From NCBI RefSeq assembly GCF_963169125.1, contig NC_084795.1:134672701-134736700 (forward strand): a stretch of DNA of 64,000 nt. The letters are read 5' to 3'. The translations under genes and the position numbers were made by a program. This DNA is from Humulus lupulus. Lineage: Eukaryota > Streptophyta > Magnoliopsida > Rosales > Cannabaceae. Shown in pieces: positions 40,359 through 52,957 of this stretch (position 1 is its first letter; the number at the start of each line of letters is the position of its first letter). The notes beneath the pieces are model-generated. The model was not told where the DNA came from. It did not search any database and saw nothing but the letters and a program-made list of their open reading frames with translations.

Positions 40359-41448
40359 CCTTTGTTTAATACATAAAAACATAAACTTTAATTGTTTAAA
40401 TACTAATAGCGAAAATACATCATCCTCGATCGTCATGCAATCCATTCAATCCATTCATCCTTAACACACAAGCCAAGCTACCATGAATCTTTCCCCATTC
40501 CATATTCATTTTCCCGCATTAAGCTAAAAAAAATAAAGGAATGAGCCTAATGCCCAGCAAGGAAAATCTACTAAAACATATACATAAAACATAAGACTAT
40601 ACCATAAAGCATATACTATAAAACATATGACTATAAAAAAAAACATATAACATATTGGGTTACAATATTAATGGCCATTAACTCATTAACATGGCATGTG
40701 ATAAAACCATCTAGGTCCTCTGTCTACTAATCAAGGTAGGTTAGATCATATGGTAGTATATGATAACCCATCTAGGTCCTCTGTTTACTAATCGAGGTAG
40801 GGTAAATCATAACTCTAAACCATGAAAATGATAAAAATTCTTGGGGCTTGCTATCTAAGTAGGTCATATGCCCAAGCAACTACACAACATATTCTTAGGG
40901 CTTGCTATCTAAGCAAGTCATATGCCCAAGGACTATAAAACATACATATACATATTATAGCATAAAACATATCATAACATAAAAATATAAACACATAAAA
41001 TCTATCCTATTTTCCTTACAACAAACCGGGATATTTGAGAACAAGCACAGGATTGGAACACTCCTAAAAACCAATAGAAAAACCATGAGTATTTCTAAAG
41101 AATGAAGATTAAAATAGAACTAAACCATCAAGAAGAAACTTACTGAAAAGAACCTTAAACACCTAACCAAGAATCATAAACAAGAGTTAGGATCTAAAAG
41201 AAAATAAAAAAAAAAACTATAGAACTATGAAAATCTGAACTTAAGGATAAGAATACCTTGAATGATCTTATGAATTGATCTAAACCTCGATACTAAAATC
41301 TCACTATATCTCACTTCCCAAGTGTTTAGAAAAGCTTAGATAGATAAATCTTTTAACCCAAAACCCATGTTTTTCTCTCTATAGTAACCTTGGAAACTTG
41401 AAGGCTCTGAAGACTTCTTGGAGAATGAAGAAAATGGCTGAGTACTAG
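40359..41448 (-). repeat. K1 3' LTR, part 2 of 3
   Basis: It continues the K1 LTR after T3 and matches 51870-52957 of the 5' LTR. It contains a repeated unit, GGCTTGCTATCTAAGCAAGTC-like, around 40850-40925. No coding region. It is cut at 41448 by S2. Confidence 0.85.
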
Positions 41449-43823
41449 TGTAACGATCCAAAATTACTAATAAGGCTTAAGAGCCTTGATTAGTGTGCCG
41501 GGAGGGCACAATTGGAAGTTATGTGAATTAATGGTGGAAATGAATGATTATGTGATAAGCATGCTTACATGATTATTTGGATATATGTGATGCATGACTA
41601 TGTATATTAGTATGCATGTAGGCCTTGATTAGGTTATACGGGCATATTTGTAATTTTGGCCCATTGAGGGCATAAGTGTAAATATTTGTGATAAATTGTT
41701 GAGACCACATTATTATGTGGATATATCTGCAGCTTGTGACTGAAGGCGATCCTAGTGAGCGGTTTAGCAGAAAAGTCACAGCAGGGATTTATACCCGGCT
41801 CGAGGTGAGTTTGGGGGTATTTCTGGGAATTTAGAGAGTATATTGGAGACTATTTGTTATTGAGGAAAATAATTGGTGATTAGTTAGGTGTCGGGGTTTA
41901 AATGACAGTTATTAGAGACCAAAATGCCCTTAGAATGTTTTAAGGGTTAGATTTTAATGGGAGGGCAATATGGTAATTTGGTCCAAAGGAGATAAGTCCT
42001 TTTCAGCCTTATCAGACTTAGGAATGTTTAGAAACAAGGAGAAGCTAAAGGAAAAGAAAAGAAGGAGGAAAGAAAGAAGGAAAACCAGGGGACTCTTTCT
42101 CTCTGTCGGTTTGGCCATTTTTCACCATCTCTTGAGGACTTTTTGAGCTGGAATCTAAGAGACGGCCTAAGCAAAGACTTGAATTTATGATCCTTGACGT
42201 GGCTAGAGGTTCAGCTGTGGGTTATACTCAATTCAGGTAAAATTTCCAGAGTTTAGTCTGAACTTTCTAACTTTGAGGAAATTGATTTTGATTTTGAACT
42301 TTGAATGAAAATTAAAGGAATTTGAGCTTTGGGAATTGAAGAGGTTAAGGCTAGTGGGGCATGGTGATAACCTAAGGTCGAATTTCTCCATTGAAGGTAA
42401 CCATTTCTGGCTCTGAAGTTCTGAGTTTCTGAGTTTTCGTTGACTTTTTGAGCTTCAAGCTCAAGCATGGCTTTTTCTTTGTTTTGGGGTGCATGTAGCT
42501 AAGTTGTATATGGTTGGGCTGTATGGGGTGAGATGTAGATGATGGTAGGCTCAATTTGGTGCATGGTTGAAGTTTGGAGGGGTTTTGGAGAGCTTTGGCT
42601 CAAGGAAATTCGAAGGAGAAAATCAGTGAGATGTTGGTGCTGTAACTAGGGTTGTAGCGCTAGCCTTAGGGCGCTACAGTGCTAGGCTTGAGTGTCTGGG
42701 GGGCTTTTTGCTCTGTCTGAAGCACTATAGCGCCCCCTTTGTGGCGCTGTAGCGCTACCCTGTTTCCAGAATAGGGTTTTTGGGTTAATTCTTAGGGTTT
42801 TTGCCTGGGGGCTCGGGGTTTGGTTCCACCACCCCGTTTGGTGGAATTAGGGCTTCCCGAGGGCTCAGGATTGGTCCCGAGGCTAGGTTTTAGAATTGAA
42901 GTTTGGTATGGTTCTAATTTGTGGCTGTGACTAGGTGTATGCCAGGGCTTAGACGAGATCGTGCTTGAGGATCGGTTTCATTGATTATAGCTAACTGAAT
43001 CAAAGGTAAGAAAACTGCACCTGGTTATGTAATTGTATTGGGACTAAGAGCTCCCTATATCTGTATGATGTCATAGATGGTATTATGCCATGGGAAAAGT
43101 GATAAACGACCTAAGAGTGCCGGAATCAACATTTGCGCACAAGGAGCGACTCGACCACTGGTAGCTGAGGACAGCTTGATATTCACTGAGCTCGGTTTAC
43201 GCGGGCCGAGTTCAGTGGGATAAATAAGGGGTGCTACCTAAGAGCGTCAACCCTGGTTATTATATGTGAATTGGTTGTTAATGTTAATTGATAAGCTTGG
43301 TATGCTAAATGCCTGATTATATGGATGTTTTGGACTGTTGAGTATATGGTTACACTGTATGAAATATCTGATTATTTGACTGATGATTATGCTCTGTTAT
43401 TGTGTTTTCTTGTTGGGCCTTGGCTCACGGGTGATACATGGTGCAGGTAAAGGCAAGGGTAAAGTGGACCAGTCCTGAGTGGGAGGGCTTTGAGGCTGAA
43501 TGTACATAGTCGACTGATCGGTTCCCACGACCGAGGAGTAGTACAGGACGGGAAAAGCCTGAGTGTCTATTTTTCCCTTAGAGTGGCGAGTAGTTGTACT
43601 TATAACTTGGAATTTCGTAAACTGTCTTTTAAATGCTATTTCTTTTGGGATCCCATGCACTAAAATGTGTAATTATATGAAATAAAACTTTTGTGACCAA
43701 AATCTTTTAACCCTAGTTCAATTATAGTTTCAGTAACATGTTTCTAACTAAATGACTTGATTAGCAAGTCTTGTACCTTTATAAACACACAGTGTAGCGG
43801 TCTTGGCTATCCAGGGCGTTACA
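41449..43823 (+). repeat. S2: solo LTR (2375 bp)
   Basis: It starts TGTAACGATCC and ends GGGCGTTACA, with perfect target-site duplications ACTAG at 41444-41448 and 43824-43828. It belongs to the same group as S1 and BL (CTAATAAGGCTTA start, AAGAAAACTGCACC, GGCCTTGGCTCACGGGTG, GGTGCAGGTAAAGG). No internal region is present. The strand is tentative. Confidence 0.88.
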
Positions 43824-43828
43824 ACTAG

Positions 43829-44553
43829 GTCCTATTTATAGAGTTAAAGGAGTGAAACTAACCCCTTTTTTTTAATAGATAAATGAATTTAGAATGAAAA
43901 AGATTAGAATTTTCGTTCAACTGATGCCGAGAACACGATCAAAATCGTTCAAAGGCAGGTCTAAGTGGTTAAGGCTATTTTTAAATTTAAAATTCCAAAC
44001 TTTAAAAAAATGTGAGTTGGAGCCGATATATCGCCCCCTATAGGCGATATATCCCCTCCCCCATATTCCCGAGCCTCGCTCGTTCATTCGTGCAAAGTCG
44101 ACGTGTTTTCCGTATCTTTCGTAGGTGATATATCTACCACTATAGCTGCGATATATCGGCTTACGTTGATATATCAAACACGTATGTGCACTTTTTTCAA
44201 AATAATTTGAATTGATTAAACAGCTTTGACTGAGTCAAAACGTGATCCTAACAGCGGCTGGAAGGTTCTAGAGCTTCTAGATCTTTCTTTTATTTAAACT
44301 ATTTATCAAAAATTCCCAAATCCTTAATAAACATGATCATGACAAGTGTCACATTCTTAATAGTTCTATCTAAACCTTAGGTTATAATAAATATATTTCT
44401 TGGACCAACAATATTAATCAAACCTTATGTTATAATTAATAATATAAACTATAGGGTAATCTTATAAAATCCATAAGTGTTGCTATGAGCTTCGAACTAA
44501 GTCCCGACTTGAACCAAAATCCACGAAAACTAACATACTACCAACTAATACTA

Positions 44554-44590
<37 letters not shown>

Positions 44591-44629
44591 TCTACTGCTA
44601 TCTAGCTAATTAAAATCTGGGACACTACA
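43829..44629 (-). repeat. K1 3' LTR, part 3 of 3, with (CTA)n microsatellite
   Basis: The minus-strand TATA box region (CTATTTATAGAG) is near 43832-43843. A (CTA)n run of about 12 units lies at 44555-44590, near the start of the LTR in its own orientation. K2 has a shorter, interrupted form (TAGTAG) at the same position. The LTR ends CACTACA at 44629. Confidence 0.85.
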
Positions 44630-44665
44630 ATTCTCCCCTACTAAAAAGAATTTCGTCCCCAAAAT
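44630..44665 (-). promoter_or_regulatory. K1 polypurine tract
   Basis: The minus strand reads GGGGACGAAATTC, then a T-rich gap, then AGTAGGGGAGAAT directly before the LTR. This order is the usual one at the 3' end of Tekay-like chromoviruses, and K2 has the same. Confidence 0.8.
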
Positions 44666-46020
44666 TTACTTACAAAACAATTTCGGATACCGTGCTAACA
44701 TGTCTCCCTCCAACTCCCACGTTGCCTCCCGTTAAGAACTATTACTCCATAGGACCTTGACTATCGGAATACTCTTAGACCGTAATTCCTTCATCCCTCT
44801 ATCTAGGATGCTAACTGGTTTTTCCTCGTAACTCAAGTATTTCTGAAGTGCTATCATATCGTACTTGAGGACGTGAGATGGGCCTGACACATATCTACGC
44901 AACATCGAGATGTGAAATACATTGTGGCTATCTACTAGAGTTGGCGGTAGGGCTAATCTATATGCAATTGTTCCCACCTTGTCCAATATCTCCAAAGGAC
45001 CTATAAACTGGGGACTAAGCTTGCCTTTCTTCCTAAACCACTTCACACCTTTCATAGGAGATATCTTTAAGAAGACTTGATCTCCAACTTTGAATTCCAC
45101 ATCATGCTGCTTGGCATCCGCATAACTTTTCTGTCAGCTTTGAGCAACGAGCATACGCTTTCTAATCAGCGCTACTGCATCCTGAGCTTCTCTAACAGCT
45201 TCGGGTCCAAGAAGTTGTCTTTCTCCTACCTCGTCCCAATATAGCGACAATCGACACCTCCTTCCATAAAGTAACTCATAGGGTGCCATCACAATCTTTA
45301 ACTGGTAACTATTGTTGTAGGAGAATTCTATCAATGGCAAATACTTACTCCATGATCCTCTGAAGTGAAGTACACAAGTGCGCAACATATCTTTAAAATC
45401 TTTATGGTATGTTCGGACTGACCGTTAGTCTGAGGATGAAATGTCGTACTAAGATTTAACTTGGTACCCATAGCTTGCTGCAGGCTTCCCCAAAATCTCG
45501 ATGGAAACACCGATCCTCTATCGGATACTATAGTCTTAGGGATTCCATGCAGTCGAACTATTTCTCGGACATAAATGTCTGCGTACTGGTCTGTTGTGTA
45601 CGTAGTCTTGATAGGCAGGAAGTGAGCTAACTTGGTTAGTCTATCTACTACTACCCAAGCTGAATCATGATACTCTATCTACTACTACCCAAGCTGATCA
45701 TGCGTCTTATTTGTTCGTGGTAAACCTGTCATGAAGTCCATGGCTATGTCTTCCCACTTCCATTCTGGAATACTAAGCGGTTGCAATAAGCCTGTAGGCC
45801 ATTGATGTTCTGTTTTCACTTGCTGGCATACTAAGTATTTTGACACATATTCTGCTACATCTTTCTTCATTCCTAGCCACCAGTACAATGCCTTAAGGTC
45901 GTGAGTCATCTTGGTCGACCTTGGGTGAACTGAGTATGGAGTATTGTGTGCCTCTTCTAAAATCTTCATCTTAATTCCATGATCATTTGGCAAACATACC
46001 CGGTCCTTATATCTCAAGAA
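44666..46020 (-). pseudogene. K1 integrase with C-terminal chromodomain, broken
   Basis: Order in the minus direction: HHCC domain (46017-45685; HPRSTKMTHDL, LVCQQVKTEHQ), DDE core pieces (MDFMTGLP; VSDRGSVFPSRFWG near 45510; HPQTNGQSE near 45430; then 45388-45134 GSWSKYLPLIEFSYNNSYQ), and C-terminal domain plus chromodomain (45100-44666; VGDQVFLKISPMKGVKWFRKKGKL, YEEKPVSILDRGMKELRSK). A TAA at 44732-44734 sits in the chromodomain where K2 has Glu. A 34-base tandem duplication at 45641-45697 shifts the frame in the core. The chromodomain would direct integration to marked chromatin. Confidence 0.85.
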
Positions 46021-46269
46021 CCCCTGCCCTGATATAGAGAAATCTGTGGCCTTGCCTTCTTTAACTACAACTATATGAGATACTAATGTGTCATCATGCC
46101 TTTGCCTGATCTGTATATCTTCTAACAGATTTGACTGGATGGAGAAGTTAGCCAGTTTACCAATGACAACTTCTATTTCGGCATTGATCAGCTCTTGCTG
46201 AAGCGGATTTTCTATTCCGGATATTGCAGCTAAGTTCCCATAACTTTTTCTACTTAGCGCATCACCAAC

Positions 46270-47457
46270 TACATTTGCTTTTCCCGGGTGGTATAGGATT
46301 TCACAGTCATAATCCTTTACTAGTTCTAATCACCTGTGCTGCCTCATGTTGAGCTCTTTTTGCTTGAAGAAATACTTTAAGCTCTTGTGGTCCGTATAAA
46401 TCTCACACCGTTCTCCATACAGATAGTGGTTCCAAATTTTCAATGCAAAGACCACCGTTGCCAACTCCATATCGTGCGTTGGATAGCTTTGCTCGTATTC
46501 CATTAGCTGCCTTGAGGCGTAGGCTATCACTTTGTTGTTCTACATCAGTACACAACCCAAACCTTGCTTCGACGCATCATAGTAGACTACAAACTTATCA
46601 TTGGGTGTCGGTACACAAAGTACTGGTGATGAGAATAACTTATCCTTAAGCAACTGGAAGCTCTCTTCACATCTATCCGTCCGGTTAAAATTTTGTTTCC
46701 GGGTCAGGTTGGTAAGCGGAGTGGCTATCTTAGAAAAGCCTTCTACAAACCTCCGATAATATCCAGCTAGCTCGAGAAAACTTCTAAACTCTGACGCATT
46801 CTTAGGTCTTGGCCAATCCTTCACAGCCTCTACCATAGCTGGGTCTACTGCAACTCCATCCTTGGATACTATGTGGCCGAGGAACGCTACTTGCGAAAGC
46901 CAACATTCACACTTCTTGAACTTTGCGTAAAGTTGATACTCCTTCAGTTGCAACATGGTCATTCTTAAATGTTCCTCGTGCTCAACTTCTTCCTTAGAGT
47001 ACACCAAAATATTACCGATAAACACTACGATGAATTTGTCCAAGTAATCCTTGAAGACCCAATTCATTAAATCCATAAATGTGGCTGGAGCGTTGGTAAG
47101 ACCAAAAGACATAACTAAAAACTCATAATGTCCATATCGAGTTCTAAAAGTTGTCTTGGGAATATCCTCTTCCCGTACCTTGAGCTGGTGATACCCAGAC
47201 CGTAAATCAATCTTAGAAAACACGGTCGCTCCTCGGAGTTCATCAAACAAGTCGTCAATCTGTGGTAGAAGGTACTTATTCTTAATTGTCACCTTATTTA
47301 GCTTGCAGTAATCTATACACATCCGCATGCTTCCGTCATTCTTCTTCTTCACAAATAGAACTGGTGCTCCCCATGGTGAATGGCTTGGTCTAATGAAACC
47401 CAAGTCTAAGAGTTCTTCTAACTGCGTCTTTAACTCCTTGGGTTTGGTAGGTTCCAT
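46270..47457 (-). pseudogene. K1 reverse transcriptase and RNase H, catalytic pair mutated
   Basis: The RT frame 47457-46540 is open for 305 codons: [84 protein letters not shown]. The motif normally [10 protein letters not shown] reads FIGN here (codons 47011-47016), so both catalytic aspartates of that motif are gone. K2 keeps FIDD. RNase H (46530-46330) has [37 protein letters not shown] and YTDHKSL, with a stop after MRQHR. The enzyme cannot be active. Confidence 0.88.
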
Positions 47458-47460
47458 CCA

Positions 47461-47830
47461 TTATGGTGCCTTCAAGATAGGCTCGGTTCCCGTTACTAGT
47501 TCAATTGTGAAGTTAATTTCCCTAGTCGGCGACAACCCTGGTAAGTCGTCAGGAAATACTTCTGGGAATTCCTTTATATTGTGGACGTCTCCAACCTTTA
47601 GTAGTGTTTCCTTTACCACTTCCATGATTCTGGCTAAGAATGTGTGACATCCTTTCTCAATCATCTTCTCAGCTTTGAGAGATGAAATAAGCGGTGTTCG
47701 TAGTCCTGAAACCTTCCCCATAAAGCATAGTTTTTGACCGACAGGAGTTTCAAGCATCACTTGCTTGCATCTACAGTCAATGGTTGCGCCATGCCTTGCT
47801 AGCCAATCCATGCCTAGTATACGTTGAAGT
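47461..47830 (-). pseudogene. K1 protease-RT linker and end of protease
   Basis: The frame 47811-47461 begins MDWLARHGATIDCRCKQVMLETP, the end of protease (the LGMDWL block), and continues into VKEFPEVFPDDLPGLSPTREINFTIELVTGTEPI, the usual run-up to RT. The active-site part lies upstream (48030-48000, FDLGATNSYI) in a frame separated by a break near 47822. It is DLG rather than DSG in both K1 and K2. Confidence 0.8.
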
Positions 47831-47999
47831 CTTTGATCTCTAGCTCTATCAGGTCTCCTTCTAGTTCTACGTCCTCAATTTTGATCGGTACACCTCGTAC
47901 TTTCCGTGATGATAAGACTACTTCACCCGAAGGAAATTTTGTCACAAACCTAGTTCTAAATATTTCACAAGGTTTGTCTAATTTCTCTATCATTCCTAA

Positions 48000-49278
48000 T
48001 CAGATATATGAGTTTGTTGCTCCCAAATCAAATAATACTGAACATATATTATTGAGGATAGGAATCTGACCTGTGACCATTTTTTTACTAGCTTGAGTTT
48101 CTCCCTGGGTCAAGGCAATGACTTTGGTAGGAAGCATCTTGTTGTCCCTTTTCTCTTCTTGCTTGAGCTGTGGACATTCCCTCTTCTGATGACCTTCCTG
48201 ACCACAATGTAACATCCTTTAGTGTTTGCACGAAACTTCCACGATGTTTCTTTTGGCATTTGGAGCACTGCGGGTATTCTACATAACCTGACCTACTACT
48301 TCCATTGCTTGTCCGTGCTCTTTTGTCATTGTCGGATTGCTTATTGCCAGGATGCATTCTCTTCTGGTCATTATTGTTGCTATGCTGATGGTTGTTGTTG
48401 TGGTTCTATCCATTCTGAGGTTGATTCTGCTACTTAGGTTCAGGCTTACTAGCCTCCTCTTTACTAACATTCGCCTGAAGCCTTTCCACTTCTATAGCCA
48501 TTTCTAGAGCATCAACATAAGTAGTGGTTCCAGGATTTGCTAGTTTGACTCCTAGCTCAATTTTTGGTCTGAGTCCTCTAACGAACTTGGTGACCCTCAG
48601 GAAATCGGTTGGGACCAACTCTGGTGCAAACTTGGCTAGTCGATCGAACTGTCAAGCATACGCTGCTACCGTTAAGTTGCCCTGCTTCAGACTGGTGAAA
48701 TCTTCTACCCTCATGAATCTAGTCCATGTCATGGTGGTGACGTCATGAGTCTGCTGTACTAAATCCCACCATATTCTAGCATCCTTCTTTAGAAGAGACG
48801 AAACACATGATATGCAGTCCGCATTGCTGAGATTCATGTGTGCTAGGATTGACTCTATATTCCTAAGCCATTCTTCTTCCTTGAAGGGGTCGGTAGTCCC
48901 TTCAAAGTTTGGAGCATGTTGCTTACGAAACCACTTGTAGATTGGCTCCATATATTGAGCTGGGCAGGGCGCCTAGTTCACCATTGGCCATCCCCCATAA
49001 GGACCTACTTGCTGGGGTGCTTAAGCCATTTGCTGAGGCTGCGGTTGCGGCTGAGGCTGCAGCTGAGTCTGTTGTCGTTGTTGCTGCAGCAACTCTTCCA
49101 CTTGTTATTATAGCCTGACAATATCAGCGATGTTGTCAACCGGATGCGGCGGTGCACTTCTGTTAGCAGCAACATTGGTAGAACACATTCCCCTTCTTCA
49201 AACTGGAGGGCCTTCGTTAGTCTCATGGGTGGGACTGGAGGCATTGGCATTCGTGCATGCAGACCTTCTAAGCGACAT
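48000..49278 (-). pseudogene. K1 gag
   Basis: The start is ATG 49278 (MSLRR-like; K2 has MSFRR at the same point). Capsid: EPIYKWFRKQHAPNFEGTTDPFKEEEWLRNIESILAHMNLSNADCISCVSSLLKKDARIWWDLVQQTHDV in 48951-48652. The end of this block is joined to RVEDFTSLKQGN, with about 18 residues missing relative to K2. A nucleocapsid piece, LHCGQEGHQKRECPQL, is in 48215-48000, with a frame change just before it. Several stops lie in the Gln-rich N-terminal part. Confidence 0.82.
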
Positions 49279-49806
49279 CTTCAGCAGAGTTCTAATAGTC
49301 GAGAAAAACATGTTAGAACTTACCCTAATAGGCTCTAAGGCAAAACTTAATCTAAGAAAACATAACTCAGACCTACTAGTTATGATTTCTTATGAAAAAT
49401 TATGCAAGCCTTCTTTATAATTAGGGTGTGTTTCTATACTTAGAAAATCAGCCATCTTTATTATTTTCTAAGTTTGTTTCTAATCATCCTATATGACTTA
49501 ATTCTCAGGCTCAAAAGTCGTCCCTGTTCCATAGTTAACTATATTGAGGGAGGACTGGGATCAGTAAAATCATTCCCACTACTATGGCCCCGTAAACTCT
49601 CAATATAGAACCTGATCCATTGATTTGTATCCACCCTCACCGAACTCAGTCATTATTTATTATGATTGTAAAAAAAAATTCAAACTCATACATGTCATTC
49701 AAAAATAACAATAATATTCATTTGGAACAAGGTTTTCACTAAGTACAATCATAAATGCAAAAATAATAAATAAATAAAGTAATAAACTAACATAACTAGG
49801 GTGAAT
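49279..49806. other. K1 untranslated leader between leader gene and gag
   Basis: AT-rich, non-coding. The same DNA is found upstream of gag in K2 (about 55230-55731), with the block GGTGAGGGTGGATACAAATC shared. No gene is seen. Confidence 0.6.
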
Positions 49807-51688
49807 CTAAAAATCAAGATCTTCTACATCTGATCCTTCATCTAACATATCATCATCTATCTCTTCATACTCCTCATTATCTTGAGCCACAAAATTACCT
49901 CAGGGAAGATTCATAAAGATTCTATGCTTTTTCTCATTAGTGAATTGAAATTCTAACTTAGAGGTGAACCTAAGTATTGACGGTGAGAACTCGTCAACTA
50001 AGTTGAGTTGGAAGAAATTATCAAGTCAGGATCGTCAATAAAAAAGCTATAGAAATCAAAGCAATAACTCAAGAATTATGACAGAATAACAATGGAGAAA
50101 TCAATCAATCTTTCATTAACTCTCAAGCCTTTGCTACAGTAAAACTTCCAACCCCCTTTCAGGTGGTCTTAGAGTTCATTTTATAGTAGGCTCTAATGGC
50201 CTTAGGTACATAGTGGTCTAGGAGACCATGGGGTACATAAGTACTATGTCAGGGGAGTGGCTTCAGAGGTTGTGGTCATACATCCAGCACAGGAGCAGAT
50301 GTCAGGAGAATGCCTCCAATACTTGTCTGTACCCATATCTTATGAGTGGTGGCAGGCGTAGTGGCGCAGGAGGTAGTGGTGTCGGCTCTGACCTTTGGCC
50401 GTAGACGTACGGACCATGACTCTTAACCCAGCAGTCTCACTGGCACTGGTATCCGTACTCAGTACTAGGTCGTACAAGTATGTCCCATTCGACTCGTACT
50501 GGAGCCTCTAAGCATAGGGGTCTCGAGGTGTAAGGAATGGGACCCTGGGTATGTGTTATGGTCCTGGCGTGAGGTGGAGATCTTGGATCCTTGGCACGAG
50601 ATGCCTGAAGCCTTCCGAGATCACTCACGAGTCTTGTTGATAGGCATGTGGCCTTGACGGATGTCTAAGGATGCGTAGCGAGACGCCCTCCTAGCGACCC
50701 CCTTGGTGGTGCGGCTCCCTTGGTGGCGCGACTCTCTGGCTGTTCACGAGGCCCTCCTCCTCACGCGTGGCCAGAGCCAAGATGGAGAGGCGGAGCCACG
50801 GGCGAGGCCACTTCGGGGCGCGGGCCTAGATGGCGAGGCGGGGCCACGGGCGAGGCCACTCCGGAGCGAGGCCACTTGGGCCAAGATGGCGAGGCGGGGC
50901 CACGGGCGAGGCCATTCCAGGGCGCGGGCCTAGATGGCGAGGCGAGGCCACTTGAGCCAAGATGGTGAGGCGAGGCCACGGGCGAGGTGCATGGGCGAGA
51001 TGGGCCTCGCGTATGGCCGAGGTGCAGGTACGTGAGGGGCCTCGCGTATGGCCGAGGTGAGGTGCATGGGCGAGATGGGCCTCGCGAGGCTACTGAGCCT
51101 TGGCACCTATGCCTTGCCAATGTGGGCCACCTAGCATCGACTCCACGAGGAACGAACACAGACTCATGTCGTGATGGTGCAATGGCTTCCCGAGACGACG
51201 GTGGCCCAAGGGCCTTGCCTCGGCCTCATATTTTCTCTTGATGAGATTATGAGCATCAACACTAAGTATGAGAAAATAATATCTCATGGCTACCAGTAAA
51301 TCATCATTATCATCTATAGTCTCCCGTATTTCTTCTAATGTTGAAATTACAGAAGGAAAATCTTTAAAAAGCCTAATAACTAGGACATATTGCTCCGTAG
51401 CTCTCATCATAATTTGCTTAGTAGTTTGGATGTGGACTATCTCCTTGTGGAATAAGATTAATCTCTGAGTGATTCTTTCTAACACTCCTACAGTATTCCT
51501 TGGCTCTCTAATCCTTTTCAATGCCTTAATGGCTCGAATATCCCCATAGGTCAAGGCTCCATCCATTCTTAACTGAAAGTATAATGGCTAAAACATTAGC
51601 TATAAACATAAGCATAATAATCATAAACACTTACATTGTCGGTTATATTCGGAGCTTGTGCGTGTGTATCAAGGAGAACTTCATGCAT
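49807..51688 (-). pseudogene. K1 leader gene: two exons upstream of gag, acidic tail, split by S3
   Basis: Exon 1 is 51688-51635, ATG and 18 codons (MHEVLLDTHAQAPNITDN), ending at GACAAT|GTAAGTG. The intron is 62 bases, with acceptor CTTTCAG before 51572. Exon 2 continues in phase: a helical, basic-hydrophobic protein (ALTYGDIRAIKALKRIREP, GVLERITQRLILFHKEIVHIQ, FPSVISTLEEIRETIDDNDD). It is interrupted by S3 at 51261/49975 and resumes in the same frame when one target-site copy is counted. It ends in a very acidic tail (EEYEEIDDDMLDEGSDVED) at TAG 49807-49809. One TGA at 49900-49902 is present. The total would be about 175 codons. I recognise no family. K2 lacks the gene. Confidence 0.6.
49975..51261 (-). 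repeat. S3: solo LTR of the TD family (1287 bp)
   Basis: It starts TATTGACGGTGAGAACTCG (TD: TGTTGACGGTGAG) and ends GAGCATCAACA (TD: GAGCATCTACA), with perfect target-site duplications CTAAG at 49970-49974 and 51262-51266. The first G of the terminal TG has mutated. A GC-rich U3 array at about 50740-51080 uses units like GGCGAGGCGGGGCCACGGGC, related to but different from those in TD. Confidence 0.88.
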
Positions 51689-51700
51689 ATGAACCGTCGG

Positions 51701-51710
51701 TTTGATACCA
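51701..51710 (-). promoter_or_regulatory. K1 primer-binding site (degenerate)
   Basis: The minus strand reads TGGTATCAAACC two bases inside the LTR. K2 has TGGTATCAGAGC, the usual initiator-Met tRNA complement; K1 has two changes. Confidence 0.75.
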
Positions 51711-51712
51711 AC

Positions 51713-52957
51713 TGTAATGACCCAACTATTTCTAAGACCTTGGAACATTAAAACTACTAGATATAGCTACTATTTTGGGAAACACACATAAGAAAAAAAC
51801 ATAACTTTATTTAAAACCCAAAATAAATATTGTGCAAAATACAAAGTAAAATATGAAATATAAAATACAGTATGGGTACTTATTGCTTAATACATAAAAA
51901 AATAAACTTTCATTGTTTGAAAACTAATTGCGAAAATACATCAAAATATAATTCAAAAGACTTAAAAATAACATCATCCTTGATCGTCACACAGTCCATT
52001 AAATCCATTCATCCTTAACACACAAGCCAAGCTGTCATGAGTCTTTCCACCTTCCATATTCATTTTCCTGCATCAAGCAAAAAAAAAATAAAGGAATGAG
52101 CCTAATGACCAACAAGGAAAATCTACTAAAACATATAAATAAAACATAAGACTATACCAGAAAGCATATAATATAAAACATATGACTATAAAAAAAAAAA
52201 AACATATAACATATAGGACTACATTATTACTGGCCATTAACTCATTAACATGGCATGTGATAAAATCATCTAGGCCCTCTGTCTACTAATCGAGGTAGGT
52301 TAGATCACATGGTAGTATATGATAACCCATCTAGGTCATCTGTCTACTAATTGAGGTAGGGTAAATCATAACTCTAAACCATGAAAATGATAAAAATTCT
52401 TGGGGCTTGCTATCTAAGCAAGTCATATGCCCAAGTGACTACAAAATATATTCTTGAGGCTTGCTATCTAAGCAAGTCATATGCCCAAGAACTATAAAAT
52501 ATATATACATATTATAGCATAAAACATACCATAACATAAACATATAAACAGATAAAATCTATCATATTTTCCTTACCACAAACTGAGATATTTGAGAACA
52601 AGAACGGGATTGGAACACTCCTAAAAACCAACAGTAAAACCATGAGTATTTCTAAAGAATGAAGATGAAAAGGGAACTAAACTATCAAGAAGAAAGTTAC
52701 CGAAAAGAACCTTAAATACCTAACCAAGAATTATAAACAAGAGTTAGGATCTGAAAGAAAATAAAAGAAAACTAAAGAACTATGAAAATCTGAACTTAAG
52801 GATAAGAATACCTTGAATGATCTTATGAATTGATCTAAACCTCGATACTGAAATCTCACTATATCTCACTTCCCAAGTGTTTAGAAAAGCTTAGATTGAT
52901 AAAGCTTTTAACCCAAAAGCCAAGTGTTTCTCTCTATAGTAACCTTAGAAACTTGAA
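51713..52957 (-). repeat. K1 5' LTR, part 1
   Basis: It starts TGTAATGACCC and aligns with 31459-41448 minus T3. It contains the same GGCTTGCTATCTAAGCAAGTC repeats (about 52400-52490). It is split by K2 at 52957. Confidence 0.85.

Noticed and set aside
40840..40930. Short repeats in the K1 LTR that could suggest a CRISPR-like array
   Set aside because: Only two to three imperfect copies, no regular spacers, and the context is a plant LTR.
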